Positions 44,001 through 54,400 of a DNA stretch of 64,000 bases are shown piece after piece. This DNA comes from Arachnopeziza araneosa (lineage: Eukaryota; Ascomycota; Leotiomycetes; Helotiales; Arachnopezizaceae). Both the position numbers and the translations under genes were made by a program. Where the stretch lies: assembly GCA_003988855.1 (NCBI GenBank), contig QYAI01000001.1, positions 558,001 through 622,000 of the forward strand, given 5' to 3'. The notes beneath the pieces were generated by a model. The model searched no databases. It was not told the origin of the DNA and was given only the letters and a program-made list of their open reading frames with translations. The number at the start of each line of letters is the position of its first letter. Position 1 is the first letter of the stretch.

Positions 44001-45358
44001 ACGTCCGAGGCAGGCTCTGCAAAACTAACACCATGTCAAACACTGCTTTTAGAGGCTTTGGTGGTCCTCAAGGTATCTTTATTGGCGAGTCCTACATGGA
44101 AGAAATTGCGGATCGCCTGGATATCCCTGTGGAAAGACTGCGAGAGATTAACTTCTACAAGCCGCTCGAGGAGACGCACTTCAACCAGAGCTTGAAGGAT
44201 TGGCATGTACCAATCATGTTCCAACAAGTTCAGGACGAGTGTTCGTACCAAGAACGGCGAGAAGCGGTCACGAAGTTCAACGCCGAGCATAAGTGGAAGA
44301 AGCGAGGTCTGTCGATTATACCTACGAAGTTCGGTATCTCGTTCACAGCACTTTTTCTTAATCAAGCTGGTGCTCTCGTCCATATCTACCACGATGGTTC
44401 AGTTCTTGTTGCTCATGGCGGGACAGAAATGGGACAGGGGCTTCACACGAAGATGACAATGATTGCTGCTGAAGCACTTGGTGTCCCGCTTTCGGATGTC
44501 TTCATTTCTGAGACTGCTACTAATACAGTTGCTAATACATCTTCGACGGCGGCTTCGGCTTCTTCTGACTTGAATGGCTACGCTATTTTCAATGCATGCG
44601 CTCAAATCAATGCTCGTCTTGCCCCATACCGTGAAAAGCTTGGCAAGGATGCTCCAATGAAGAAGCTTGCTAGCGCCGCCTATTTTGATCGAGTCAACCT
44701 TTCAGCAAACGGTTTCTATAAGACACCTGATATTGGTTATACGTGGGGCCCCAACACAGGTCAAATGTTCTTTTATTTCACGCAAGGGGTTTCGATGGCT
44801 GAAGTGGAAGTTGATACACTTACAGGTGACTGGACCTGTCGTCGAGCAGATATTAAGATGGATATCGGTCGTTCCATCAACCCTTCTATTGACTACGGCC
44901 AAATTGAAGGAGCATTTGTGCAAGGCATGGGTCTTTTCACAACAGAGGAAAGTCTTTGGTTCCGCGGCGGTCCAATGAAAGGGCAGCTCGCTACTCGTGG
45001 ACCAGGCGCATACAAGATTCCGGGCTTCAGAGACATCCCTCAAGAATTTAACGTTTCGATGTTAAAAGGCGTTCAATGGGAAAACCTCCAAACCATTCAG
45101 CGAAGTAGAGGTGTCGGAGAACCGCCATTATTCATGGGTAGTGTGGTATTCTTTGCCATTCGAGATGCGCTAAAAGCAGCGAGGAAGCAGTATGGTGTAC
45201 AAGCCGAGATTGGGAAAGATACCAAGGGTGATGGACTGCTGATCCTGGAGAGTCCAGCCACACCGGAGAGAATTCGGGTTAGTTGCGTGGATCCTATCGT
45301 TAAGAGGGCCTATGTGAAGCCAATGGAAGGGGAGAAGAGCTTCTTCATCTCAATCTAA
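41069..45358 (+). CDS. hxA: Xanthine dehydrogenase / purine hydroxylase I
   Basis: Exons 41069..43348, 43483..43580 and 43633..45358 give 1367 aa, typical for the molybdo-flavoenzyme that oxidises hypoxanthine to xanthine and uric acid. Domains in order: a plant-type 2Fe-2S domain (CAEGGCGACTVVVS), a second 2Fe-2S domain (CGFCTPGIVMSLY; GNLCRCTGYRPILDA), a Cys-rich linker, the FAD domain (IIGGSTETQIEIRFK; GRQIRNVGTPAGNLA) and the molybdopterin domains. Active-site positions match xanthine dehydrogenase: Glu in GGQEHFYLE across intron 1, RLGGGFGGKETR, Arg in NTAFRGFGGPQG, GTEMGQGLHTK and the base Glu in GVGEPPLF. Intron 1 (134 nt) is long for this locus; intron 2 is 52 nt. The CACAATGGC start context is strong. 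Confidence 0.95.
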
Positions 45359-45780
45359 GCTTAAGGGAATTTGTAATATTGCTTGGAGAGCAGTTGTCTG
45401 TATAAATAAATGGTTGCGATTTACGAGGCGCTATTCGTTCTTTCCTGTCCACTTTCGAGGCAAAAGAACCTGCAAACCCTCTGTCAAACTCGGTTGACTT
45501 TCCTTAATTATTTGAAAACTTGAAATGTAGTCAATTGAGCTACCCCAAAAATGCCTATGAAAACGCCTGTGAAAAACGCCTGTGAAAAACGCCTATGAAA
45601 ACGCCTATATGTCTAAGTAAAGTCAAATAATATCCTGCAGGCCAGTCGAACGGTAGATACGAACTGTGCCGCAAGATTATTCCACTCGGGAGATTCGTTT
45701 CATTAATTCTAATTTGAATTTGAATTCCCTTCACCCAAATCTTCAACGAGAACGTCTCGGTATCTGCTCCAATCCAGTTT
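45359..45780. other. Convergent intergenic region with minisatellite
   Basis: A 422-bp spacer between convergent xanthine dehydrogenase and SDR genes, holding the minisatellite listed next. Confidence 0.45.
45552..45608. repeat. 12-13-bp minisatellite (GCCTRTGAAAAAC units)
   Basis: About four and a half tandem units of 12-13 bp, alternating GCCTATGAAAAC and GCCTGTGAAAAAC. The two middle units are identical; the outer ones differ by a G/A change and one A. Confidence 0.85.
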
Positions 45781-46953
45781 TCAGAAGAAATTTAGCGGAT
45801 ATCCCTTCTCAACACTATCGAGATGCGTCTTCCCCCCCACGACGCTCTTTGTTAACCTCATCAAATTCTCCATGACCTCCTGGTCTTGATACAACTTGCT
45901 CCCTTCCTCAGGAATAGCCGGCGGGCAAATATACTGGCCGCTCTTCTCCGTCTTGGTAGCACAAAACAGCGCACTCGTAGCACCCATGAACTGATCCTTC
46001 TTGAACGGATTCGCTGCCACGCTCATCGCATACCCGGCTACCGGATATGCCTCGTGGATATCGTGCGTGCTGGCTTTCGTCTCGACGAAGCCGGGGTGAA
46101 CGCTGTTGATGAGGATCTTGGGATGGGAGGGTGTTAGGTTGAGAGAGAGGTATTTGGCGTAAAGCATCATGGCTAGCTTAGAACGGCCGTATTGGGCGTT
46201 GGGGCCTAGATCTTGATTGAGCTCGTCCAGGGAGGCGAATTTGCAGGACGATGGCGTGGATTGATGCGCGTTGGAGCCGAAATTCACGATTCGGACAGTG
46301 TGCCCTTGAGAAGCAGTCTTCTTGAGTACGGGGAGGAGATGACTGGTTAGAATGACGTGCCCCATATGGTTTACTGCCATATGGCGATCGACGCCATAGG
46401 AAGTGAGTTGGTATGTCATGATTCCTCTTGCTGCACAATTGATTTGGATGTCGATCCTATCGGTCTGGTTTGCAATCTTTTTAGCTGTTTCGGCGACAGT
46501 TTTCCAGTCTGAAAGGTCGCATTTCATGAATGTGACTTTAGAAGCAACTGAGGCTCCTAATTCTTTGCAAATAGTCTCTAGTGCTCCATCAACTATTTCC
46601 TGAGAGATGGCGAGGATGAAGAGCTTGGAAACACCTTTGGCTAGAAGTGTGTGTGTGCAGCCGAATCCTATTCCTTCTGATCCGCCAGTGACTAAAGCAA
46701 TCTTTCCTGCAAGGTCGGGGATATCCTTCGTAATATCAAATTGATGTTCAGGAGCAGTAAGAGAATGACTTAATTGTGTTAGGAACAATTTGTAAATATC
46801 TGATTCAAAGTAGGCATACCTTGGACCCCCAAAGTTCTCAGCTATGGTCGATTTGATGGTATTGACAGCAGCGGCCATTTTTGAGTGATGAGATATGGAA
46901 CGTTTTTGAATAGGAGTCAATCTAGAGATTGTTCGAGCAAAATAGAAAAGCAT
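45781..46953 (-). CDS. Short-chain dehydrogenase/reductase (retinol-dehydrogenase-12-like)
   Basis: Complement(45781..46768, 46820..46953) gives 373 aa. The NAD(P)-binding motif is ALVTGGSEGIGFG, the NNAG position reads NCAARG, VRIVNFGSNAH covers the catalytic Ser strand, and the catalytic pair is YGRSK. The rest aligns with SDRs acting on unknown lipophilic carbonyls in filamentous fungi. A 51-nt intron (46769-46819; donor GTATGC, CTAAC branch, AAG acceptor) is removed here. It has no stop and is a multiple of three, so the unspliced frame of 390 codons is also open; I prefer splicing because ENFGGPSHSLTAPEHQF then matches relatives. The first 25 residues could be a mitochondrial signal; a later ATG (MAAAVNTIKST) is an alternative start. 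Confidence 0.8.
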   Translation of the reverse strand: MLFYFARTISRLTPIQKRSISHHSKMAAAVNTIKSTIAENFGGPRYAYFESDIYKLFLTQLSHSLTAPEHQFDITKDIPDLAGKIALVTGGSEGIGFGCTHTLLAKGVSKLFILAISQEIVDGALETICKELGASVASKVTFMKCDLSDWKTVAETAKKIANQTDRIDIQINCAARGIMTYQLTSYGVDRHMAVNHMGHVILTSHLLPVLKKTASQGHTVRIVNFGSNAHQSTPSSCKFASLDELNQDLGPNAQYGRSKLAMMLYAKYLSLNLTPSHPKILINSVHPGFVETKASTHDIHEAYPVAGYAMSVAANPFKKDQFMGATSALFCATKTEKSGQYICPPAIPEEGSKLYQDQEVMENLMRLTKSVVGGKTHLDSVEKGYPLNFF

Positions 46954-48343
46954 TTAATTTCGAAGAGAAGACTGAATCTGAAGGGACGTTGATATGTTGT
47001 TACATCCTTCTAAGAGACTATGATGACTGGACAGTCTTGTTTTGAGAAGTCAAGCGGTCATAGATCCTAGTAATGCAACAAATAGCAGTGCCTCGGAGAA
47101 AATACTCTAGACTCTATGGGAAAGACAGGGGAATAAACTTTTGATGGAATACCTACCTTATTATTGATTTATGAGTTCTACTCGTAACTCATTTCCATCC
47201 ATAAGTGAGGTGAAACACGTGACAAAGACAAAAACCGATTGATTCATGTCCTTAGCATAGATTGCGACGATCTTCTTGTACTTGAGGCACTCATATTCTG
47301 CAAAACATGTCATAATTTTTTCATGTCCAACTTATTGACGTTCATCGCGAAAGATGATGAGAATTTAGATCGTTGAGATCAACCATCTGAGAGCTCAAAC
47401 AAGTACAATACATAACACTTGATGCTAATATTCAGGTTAGAACCATATTCAATCCTTATAAATCACCATTAATATACCGCCAAGCCGGCTTTGATAAATC
47501 CTATCATTCAGGAAGTAACAATACTCAGGCAAAGCCGCTTTTCAAGGACTGCGGTTGACGGATCCTACTCAACAGACGCCTCAGCCGACATGTGAGGTGA
47601 TTATTATTCGCATCGGTAACGCTATCATCCATCTCATCAAGTCAGACTTCAAATCAAAAGGATGAGGAGTAAATGAAACGCTTAATTGACATTATATTGG
47701 TCAGAACTTCAACCAGAAATTTGACATACTCCTCGTAGCGTCTTCGCAATTCTGTATTCACGTCGACATACACTTTCGATTTTGATTCGCAGCTCTATCC
47801 ATCTGAATCAATCGATTCAAACGAGTTTTAGTGGCCTTAACCTTGGAGTGGCCGCGACCTTGGAGAGGCGTAGTTCAAGCTTAGTTAAAGCAATTGTCGG
47901 TAAACGCTAAGCTGACATGAGAGCATAATTAGTCGGCCGCGACGCAGGCTATGTTCTCACCTCATAATCATTTAAGAGATTATTTAACAGCTTTGATTTT
48001 TCTTGGCAGCTTATTTTCTTAATCATTGCAATTTATTTCTATTTCCATCGCGATTTTCATCAGCTAATAATATCTCTCTCACCCAAAAGCCGTCACCGGC
48101 GGAGGCAAAGAACCTCACAGCCTCGGATCAACATTCACAGCAGTAGAGGACGGATCTCAGCAGCTGATGCATCTTTCACAATCCTCCTCGTAAAATGTAG
48201 TCGTGCTTTCAAATCCCGTAGAAGTAAAAAAGTATAAATCTGAGACTATGCCTCAGAGGAAAATGCATTCATCCCTCAAGCGTCAAAACAATATCTCATA
48301 CAAAAATACAAGACTCCTGTCTAAATTCTAAACAACCGACAAA
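46954..48343. other. AT-rich gene-poor region
   Basis: 1.39 kb with no open frame of note. It contains the promoter of the SDR gene on the left and of the small secreted protein gene on the right. I see no transposon signature. Confidence 0.45.
48233..48238 (+). promoter_or_regulatory. TATA box of the small secreted protein gene
   Basis: TATAAA in the context AAAAAGTATAAATCTGAG lies 105 bp before the ATG, followed by an A/C-rich leader. Confidence 0.5.
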
Positions 48344-48688
48344 ATGCAATTCACATCAGTACTCTCCCTCCTTGCCCTAGTCGCTCCTCTTATCTCAGCT
48401 TCTCCAGTCCTCAAAGCTCGCTCAGATACTGTTCGAGTCCAACTGAATGGACTGGATGAGTTGGCTATTCAACGAGAGATCCGAATCGACCAATCCGCTG
48501 ATCCTTTCAGTGGCAGCTTCACTGATGGATTCATTGTCGATGCAGAGGGCAACAACGCTGTTACCTGCCAGGCTTTTGCGGATGCTGCAGGCACCGTCAA
48601 AGTCGGCAATCGCTTTGGGGCAATTGATGTGGTTTTCAAGAACTTTTCAGCAGTTAATATTGCGTCTGTGAGATGCTCTGTGCAGTAA
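48344..48688 (+). CDS. Small secreted protein, function unknown
   Basis: A 114-residue intronless gene. The N-terminus is a clear signal peptide (MQFTSVLSLLALVAPLISAS) with likely cleavage after residue 18-20; a basic KAR at 24-26 could be a further processing site. The mature part, about 90 residues, has two cysteines (75 and 111, probably one disulfide), alternates hydrophobic and polar residues as in a small beta fold (VRVQLNG; IDVVFKNF; VNIASVRCSVQ) and has no transmembrane segment. I do not recognise the family. Size and secretion make it an effector-type candidate, but many fungal secreted proteins look like this. A TATA box and a CGACAAAATGC start context support real expression. It lies in an AT-rich gene-poor stretch. 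Confidence 0.75.
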   Translation: MQFTSVLSLLALVAPLISASPVLKARSDTVRVQLNGLDELAIQREIRIDQSADPFSGSFTDGFIVDAEGNNAVTCQAFADAAGTVKVGNRFGAIDVVFKNFSAVNIASVRCSVQ

Positions 48689-49601
48689 ATTCATAACGGT
48701 TGAAGAGCATCTTCAGGGAGTTGGAGGAATATATGGGCCGTCATTGCTAGGAGTTTAGGTTTGATTGGAGGTGCATCTACCGGTTTTTGGTTTGGTTTTT
48801 CAAAAGATAGAGAAATACTACTTACTTTGACTCAATCTACATCTTCCAGGACTATTAGTCTCGTATGATCGGGTTTCTCTAAGGCTCTAGCTGGTCCTTT
48901 TATCTCATAGAATTGTCGTGCAAACTCTTTATTGATAATTGACTCCCAAGACTTTTGTTGATTCTTTTCTGTTCTGTTTATTCAGGGAGTGAAAAATTAG
49001 TGCCAAATCAACCTGGTTCAGATATCGGGGATAATATCAAATAAGCCATTTCTGTGGGCTAATTAGCCTCCAAGAACTTAGGTAAATAGTGCATTCAATA
49101 AGTCATTCTACTTCACTTTATCAATTATCCGGCAGATCAAATCAAATGGTTCCAAGGCTCTAGCTCGAGGCTTAGTGCTGGGTTTTTGGTAGGTTACTTG
49201 CATTCCACTTACCTATATTAATTTGGCTGACAGACATGGGGGGGTTATAAAACTTTCCAGTACGCTTTCGTCTCGTATCTTTGGCTCGTTGTTTTAAAGT
49301 GTTCCAAGGAGTATGTTTATTTTGTATGAAAATCGCTAAGCGAGCCCCTGAAAGATCTTGATACTGCGGTCACGACTTGAATCGAGGTCACGCCAGTATT
49401 TATTATAGAATACTCGTGAGTAGACTTTATTAAACTCCTTTCCTTAGGGAAGTAATATGGAACAATATCAAAATTTGGTGGTACACTGGTCGGATTCGGC
49501 TACCGTATTTTATTACGTCGCGTCTCCCCGATGGTGAGCTGCACGCGTCCTATAATGGTTTTGCTCGTTCCACACAAGATACCAGGGTCAATTCCTTCAA
49601 C
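48689..49601. other. AT-rich intergenic region
   Basis: 0.9 kb without supported genes. The short motif AAGGCTCTAGCT appears twice (about 48882 and 49157). Confidence 0.4.
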
Positions 49602-51248
49602 ATGGTTGAGTGTCCGATTTGTGGGAAGACGGTGAAGTCAAAAGATATCAATCCTCATATCGACTCAGCATGTGAATCCTTTGTTGACGATTCTTCGCCG
49701 CCACTCACTCAGCAGAATGGGAACCCCCAAAAGCCTCCAGTCTCGAGTTTCTTCTCAACTCAAACACCCGCAGGAAAACGTACAACTCCCTATCCAACAC
49801 CAAAAATCGAACCAAGCCCGACTCTGAGCATTCAGCAGAAATCTCAGAGCAATGGGACTTCATTCGCCACCAGAACTGAATCATCACGCAAGAGATCCTT
49901 CGATGATATTGGGCCCAGCCTAGCAGCTAAGGAAGAGGTTTTGGTATCTGAAATAGCAGAAGATGCACAACCATTAAAGAAACCAAAGACGAACGCCTTT
50001 CATAGAGCAGCGCCACTGGCGGAGCGTATGCGCCCAACCTCACTGAACGATGTTTGTGGGCAGGAGTTGGTCGGAGAACATGGCATACTACGAGGGCTAA
50101 TCGAACAAGATCGCGTACCATCTATGATACTATGGGGAGGGGCCGGGACGGGAAAGACGACTATCGCGCGTTGTGTAGCTTCATTGGTAGGAAGCCGGTT
50201 CGTGGAGATCAATAGCACAAGTTCGGGAGTGGCGGAATGCAAGAAGATATTTGCAGAAGCCAAAGGAGAAATGGGATTGACAGGCCGAAAAACTATAATT
50301 TTCTGTGATGAGATACATAGATTTTCGAAGTCTCAACAGGATGTGTTCTTGGGGCCGGTGGAATCGGGTCAGGTTACCTTGATTGGGGCAACTACAGAAA
50401 ACCCGTCATTCAAGGTCCAGAATGCGTTACTATCCCGGTGTCGAACTTTTACGCTTTCAAAGCTTACAGACGATGATATATTACAGATATTAGAGAGAGC
50501 TCTAGCTCGAGAGGGTCACAATTATACCCCATCAGACCTAGTTGACACTGAACTTCTCAGATATCTTGCATCATTCTCGGATGGGGATGCGCGCACTGCT
50601 CTCAACCTACTTGAGTTGGCTATGGGGTTGTCCGCAAGAGCATCAATAACCAAAGAAGAGATCAAGTCCGCCCTAACCAAGACCCTTGTTTACGATCGTG
50701 CAGGAGATCAACACTATGATACCATATCTGCGTTCCATAAATCAGTGCGTGGAAGCGACTCAGATGCTGCGCTATATTACCTCGCGCGGATGCTTCAGTC
50801 CGGCGAAGATCCTTTATTTGTTGCTAGAAGAATGGTCGTAATAGCTTCAGAGGACGTTGGACTAGCGGATAACAGCCTGCTTAGTCTAGCTACGAGCACC
50901 TATACAGCATGTGAGAAGATTGGAATGCCTGAGTGTAGAATAGCACTGGCTCATGCAACTGTTGCTTTGTGCTTAGCTCCGAAGAGCACCAGAGCATACC
51001 GTGGGTTGAACAATGCTTATGCGGCGCTCAAAGAACCTGGGGTGGCAGGATTACCAATTCCAATCCATTTGAGAAATGCACCAACAAAATTAATGAAAGA
51101 GCTGGGTTATGGAGACCAGTACAAGTATAACCCGAATTACAAAGATGGCAAGGTACGGCAAGATTATCTGCCTGAGCAACTCGTCGGAAGGACATTTCTA
51201 GAGGATAGAGATCTGGGGACGGAAATCGATCCTGAAGCGCGGTCATGA
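49602..51248 (+). CDS. MGS1: AAA+ ATPase MGS1/WRNIP1 (RarA family)
   Basis: An intronless 548-residue protein. It opens with a UBZ-type ubiquitin-binding zinc finger (VECPICGKTV; Cys4, Cys7, His19, Cys24), then a disordered linker with a PIP-like SSFFSTQ segment (about residues 48-54), then the AAA+ module. Walker A is GGAGTGKTT (about 179-187), Walker B IIFCDEIHRF (about 233-242), sensor 1 GATTENPSF, and the clamp-loader-like C-terminal tetramerisation domain follows (YYLARMLQSGEDPLFVARR; ASEDVGLAD). Mgs1/WRNIP1 binds ubiquitinated PCNA and acts at stalled forks. The overall order matches the family with no missing catalytic residue. Confidence 0.95.
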   Translation: MVECPICGKTVKSKDINPHIDSACESFVDDSSPPLTQQNGNPQKPPVSSFFSTQTPAGKRTTPYPTPKIEPSPTLSIQQKSQSNGTSFATRTESSRKRSFDDIGPSLAAKEEVLVSEIAEDAQPLKKPKTNAFHRAAPLAERMRPTSLNDVCGQELVGEHGILRGLIEQDRVPSMILWGGAGTGKTTIARCVASLVGSRFVEINSTSSGVAECKKIFAEAKGEMGLTGRKTIIFCDEIHRFSKSQQDVFLGPVESGQVTLIGATTENPSFKVQNALLSRCRTFTLSKLTDDDILQILERALAREGHNYTPSDLVDTELLRYLASFSDGDARTALNLLELAMGLSARASITKEEIKSALTKTLVYDRAGDQHYDTISAFHKSVRGSDSDAALYYLARMLQSGEDPLFVARRMVVIASEDVGLADNSLLSLATSTYTACEKIGMPECRIALAHATVALCLAPKSTRAYRGLNNAYAALKEPGVAGLPIPIHLRNAPTKLMKELGYGDQYKYNPNYKDGKVRQDYLPEQLVGRTFLEDRDLGTEIDPEARS

Positions 51249-51429
51249 GTTGATCAGCATATCATAAGGCAGTAATATACTTCTGAGCAGTTATTGAATG
51301 AGATGGGCCCTGGGTATGGAAAGTAGGGCGTGCATTTTGACATGCAGCGAGGAGTCTCGGAGCGGGATAGTTTCTAAAAAAAAAAAATACGGCAATTTAC
51401 ATTCCTTCAATACATCCACTTTCATACAT

Positions 51430-52078
51430 TTAAGCTGAAGCATCACCTTCTAGGCTATCATAGGTGTTGCCACCGGTCTCACCTTTCTGTGTTGGAAGTC
51501 CTGCATCTGCATTCTCTTTGACAATCTTGTCCACCGCCGCTCTTGATGGATCATTCTTGCTACCAATCTCCGCATTAAAACTCGCGTTCTTACTATCATC
51601 ACTGTCGAATCCTCCCTCCGTCAGATTGGCCCCTTTCGGTTTCGAAGTATCCACATATTGATTATTCACATAGCTTGGAGCAACGCCCGCATTACCGGAC
51701 TCGTCTCCATTCTGGTAAGAGCCCGAATCCCCAGTGCTGCTAGCTCCCTTAGCTTGTGAATCCTCGGCATAGTCAATATCGCCATCGCGGGCTTCCGCAT
51801 TGGATGCAGGATCTAGCTGGCGTGCTCCAGATGTGTTTGTGTTGGCGAAGGTGGAGTTGGCTCCCAGGACGCTTTGGGGCTCGCTGTTTCTATTCTCAGA
51901 GAAGCCACCACCACTTCGGTCGGACTCGGCGGCGAGCGAGTCGTTCGCGATGGGCCCTGCCCCCTCTTCAATTTTAGCAGCCTTGGGGTCAGTGACCTAT
52001 ATATATTAGCTATCTCTTCGTGTGATTCTTGCTAATACTCACCTTGGTGCCATGTGTAGGATTAGTAGTTGCAGACAT
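51430..52078 (-). CDS. Conserved disordered fungal protein of unknown function
   Basis: Complement(51430..51996, 52043..52078) gives 200 aa. The first exon codes only MSATTNPTHGTK; the 46-nt intron has donor GTGAGT and acceptor ATATAG. The protein is hydrophilic and rich in Asn, Ser, Gly, Asp and Ala, with no predicted fold, signal or membrane segment. Conserved-looking blocks are VTDPKAAKIEEGAGPIAND, the RQLDPASNAEARDGDIDY segment and a C-terminal block of NLTEGGFDSD, NAEIGSKNDPSRAA and YDSLEGDASA. I believe similar blocks occur in many filamentous ascomycete proteins of unknown role; this is from memory and not checked. A stress-protective role is conceivable by composition only. Confidence 0.75.
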
Positions 52079-52756
52079 TGTGGATTAGACTGATTCAAGT
52101 TTGTTAATTTGAAGAATAGTTCTGCGAGTGTGGATTTGATTAACTGTTTTTTATAAAGGAAGCATCTTTAAAAAATTGAAATTGTATGTTAGACTTCAAG
52201 AATGATGAGCGATGACATCACTTGGGCTTGAGTGTTTGTTGTAGTGGCGACCCCAATTATCATGCACTATGAGATATTTGCGGAGAATTCTGATGCAATG
52301 TAGCATTAAGAATTACAATTTTAGAGTTCTACGTTTAAAGATCTTGAGCTCTCCAGTGTTCTCTACGTCAATAATGCCCAGTCATGGAACCAAGTTGAGC
52401 CTAGAAGGATGCAACGTCACGTGTATGATTTTCGTCTTGAGAATTTTAAAAATTGGATTTGAAATTAGAGGGATGATAAAAAATACTTACGAATCCTAAA
52501 CGGCAATTATTTTCCGCAAGCTCACAAGGGTTGCGCAAATAGCGACCTTTTTCGAATAAGAAGGCTAACTTATTTCCATCAATGAGAAAGTAATCTATGA
52601 GGAACGGAATACTTCAGATCCATGATATCGTCAGAAACACTTTCACATTGGTATCATTAGCCATTCACGACCAAGAACGCCGCTGCAATAAATCAACTCC
52701 TAATGCTGCCAACCTTGACTCCAGATATCGAAGGTTCTTTTTACCCCTTTTCCATA
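52079..52756. other. Intergenic region between the unknown protein gene and gamma-tubulin
   Basis: 0.68 kb between two minus-strand genes: promoter of the unknown gene and 3' flank of gamma-tubulin. Short open frames on both strands lack motifs. Confidence 0.4.
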
Positions 52757-54400
52757 TTACGCGACTCGCTTATCACCAGCCTCCCCAGGAGCAGCTTTCT
52801 CTCCAACTTCCGGATTCAAGTAATCAGCATCTTCTGCAGCTTCGTATTCTGCAATAAGGTCCGTTACTACTTCTCTCGCCTCATCAAACTCATTCAAATT
52901 ATCAGCAAAAGGAGCTGTCTTCTTGTACCCTTCCATAAAAGCATTTCGTTTTCGCATGCCGTCATATTGTCTCACAATTCTCTTAAAAAGCTTCGAAGTT
53001 GTTAGCATTAGCCAGAACAGAGCAAAGCATGAGCACTTACGGTGGCAATACTAGTATGGTTAGCTAGCATCAGACCGCTAACTCGATGGTTCATAGGAAT
53101 ATAAGGGCTTTTCTTTGTCAAGGCTACTTGAATACTTGCCGGTCCCCAGGGTATAAATGTTGCGAGTCTGCGCTCTCTAATTCTAAGCAGACTTTTATGA
53201 ACATCAGTAGGATCTACATCGCCCTGAATGACATTCAAAATGGAGATGTAGCAACTCTTCTTGCCAGGAACAGTTGAGACCATGCGATTCTTCGGTTGAA
53301 GAAGACGGCGCATGACATCCAAAACAGTTGTCTTGCGTACAGTCTTGGCTTGTTCAACATTGTCACCTGTGAATGGCGTGTAGGATGTCATTAAGAAGTG
53401 ACAGCGGGGGGTTGGGATGAGCGATGCAACAATGCTGACAAGATCATTGTGCATATAACCTGGGTATCGAAGAGTTGTTGTACTGGCTGACATGACAGTC
53501 GATACCTGTTTGAACATTGAGCAAGAATCTAGCAACAACAGTAAGGGTGCTTACCAGTTGGTTCGTTTGTTGGAATGAAGGCTCTTGAACGTGTAATCGA
53601 TCTGCTGCTATGCGTGATAATGCACCATTATCAAGGACGACAACTGAGTCAGCATTTTGGGTCAATCTTCTCATGGACAATAGACTGTTGTATGGATGAA
53701 CGACCACATCTCCGGAGTTTGTAGTATCAGGAAACACGGAATAGGTCTGAATGATCTTCTTCGGGAAGCGGTCGTTTAGTCTTTCGAGGAGAAATGAACC
53801 CAGTCCAGATCCTGTCCCTCCAGCAATCGAGTGCAGCATCATAAAGCCCTAGAATTTGTCAGGCCACGTTCCTATTGAAACCCCAACATGTTCATACCTC
53901 GAGTGAATCACTACCATCTGCTTCCCTGTCTATCATTTCCATAATGTCCTCATGTACCGACTCGCCTGTCTGGTATCCATCACCCCAGTTGTTTGCTGCA
54001 CCTACTCCATTCTTGCCAACGAAGAAATTCTCGGGGTTGTAGATGTTCTTATATGGTCCAGTCTGAATGCTGTTGATCACACGCGGCTCTAAGTCGATGA
54101 GAATAGCTCGGGGAATATATCTCGTATCATCGGATTGATAAAAAAAGACATCTTTTCGATCCCCACCTTCAGTCGCAAACTCCTCAAGATTTCCATCCTG
54201 GCTGATCCCATGCTCCTGGCAAAGCTGTTGCCAGAATTGACTACCAACTAAATCATGATCAGTAATGGCTCAGAGGCTCAGGACTAGAGTCAAACTAACT
54301 GCTGTTGCCGCACTGCCCCGCCTGAACGGTGATGATTTCTCTGTAAAGTCGAATTAGTGACAACCCACGAGCTGATCAAACGGGTGGAATACCTTGGCAT
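52757..54400 (-). CDS. mipA: Gamma-tubulin
   Basis: Six exons, complement(52757..52990, 53041..53505, 53555..53848, 53898..54247, 54300..54340, 54393..54400), give 463 aa. Gamma-tubulin nucleates microtubules at spindle pole bodies. The start codon sits in an 8-nt exon (MPR split), then EIITVQAGQCGNSIGSQFW spans two exons. Typical segments follow: EGGDRKDVFFYQSDD, PRAILIDLEPRVI, the tubulin signature GGTGSGLGS, PDTTNSGDVVVHPYNS, and the C-terminal RIVRQYDGMRKRNAF helices. The tail (DYLNPEVGEKAAPG) is acidic, then mixed. The last intron ends in an AAG acceptor behind a TGCTAAC branch site. The gene is divergent from NUP84 with 510 bp between starts. Confidence 0.96.

Noticed and set aside
47440..47600. 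Imperfect repeats around GGCAAAGCCG in the AT-rich region
   Set aside because: Matches are short and scattered, with no terminal repeats or open frame to suggest a mobile element.
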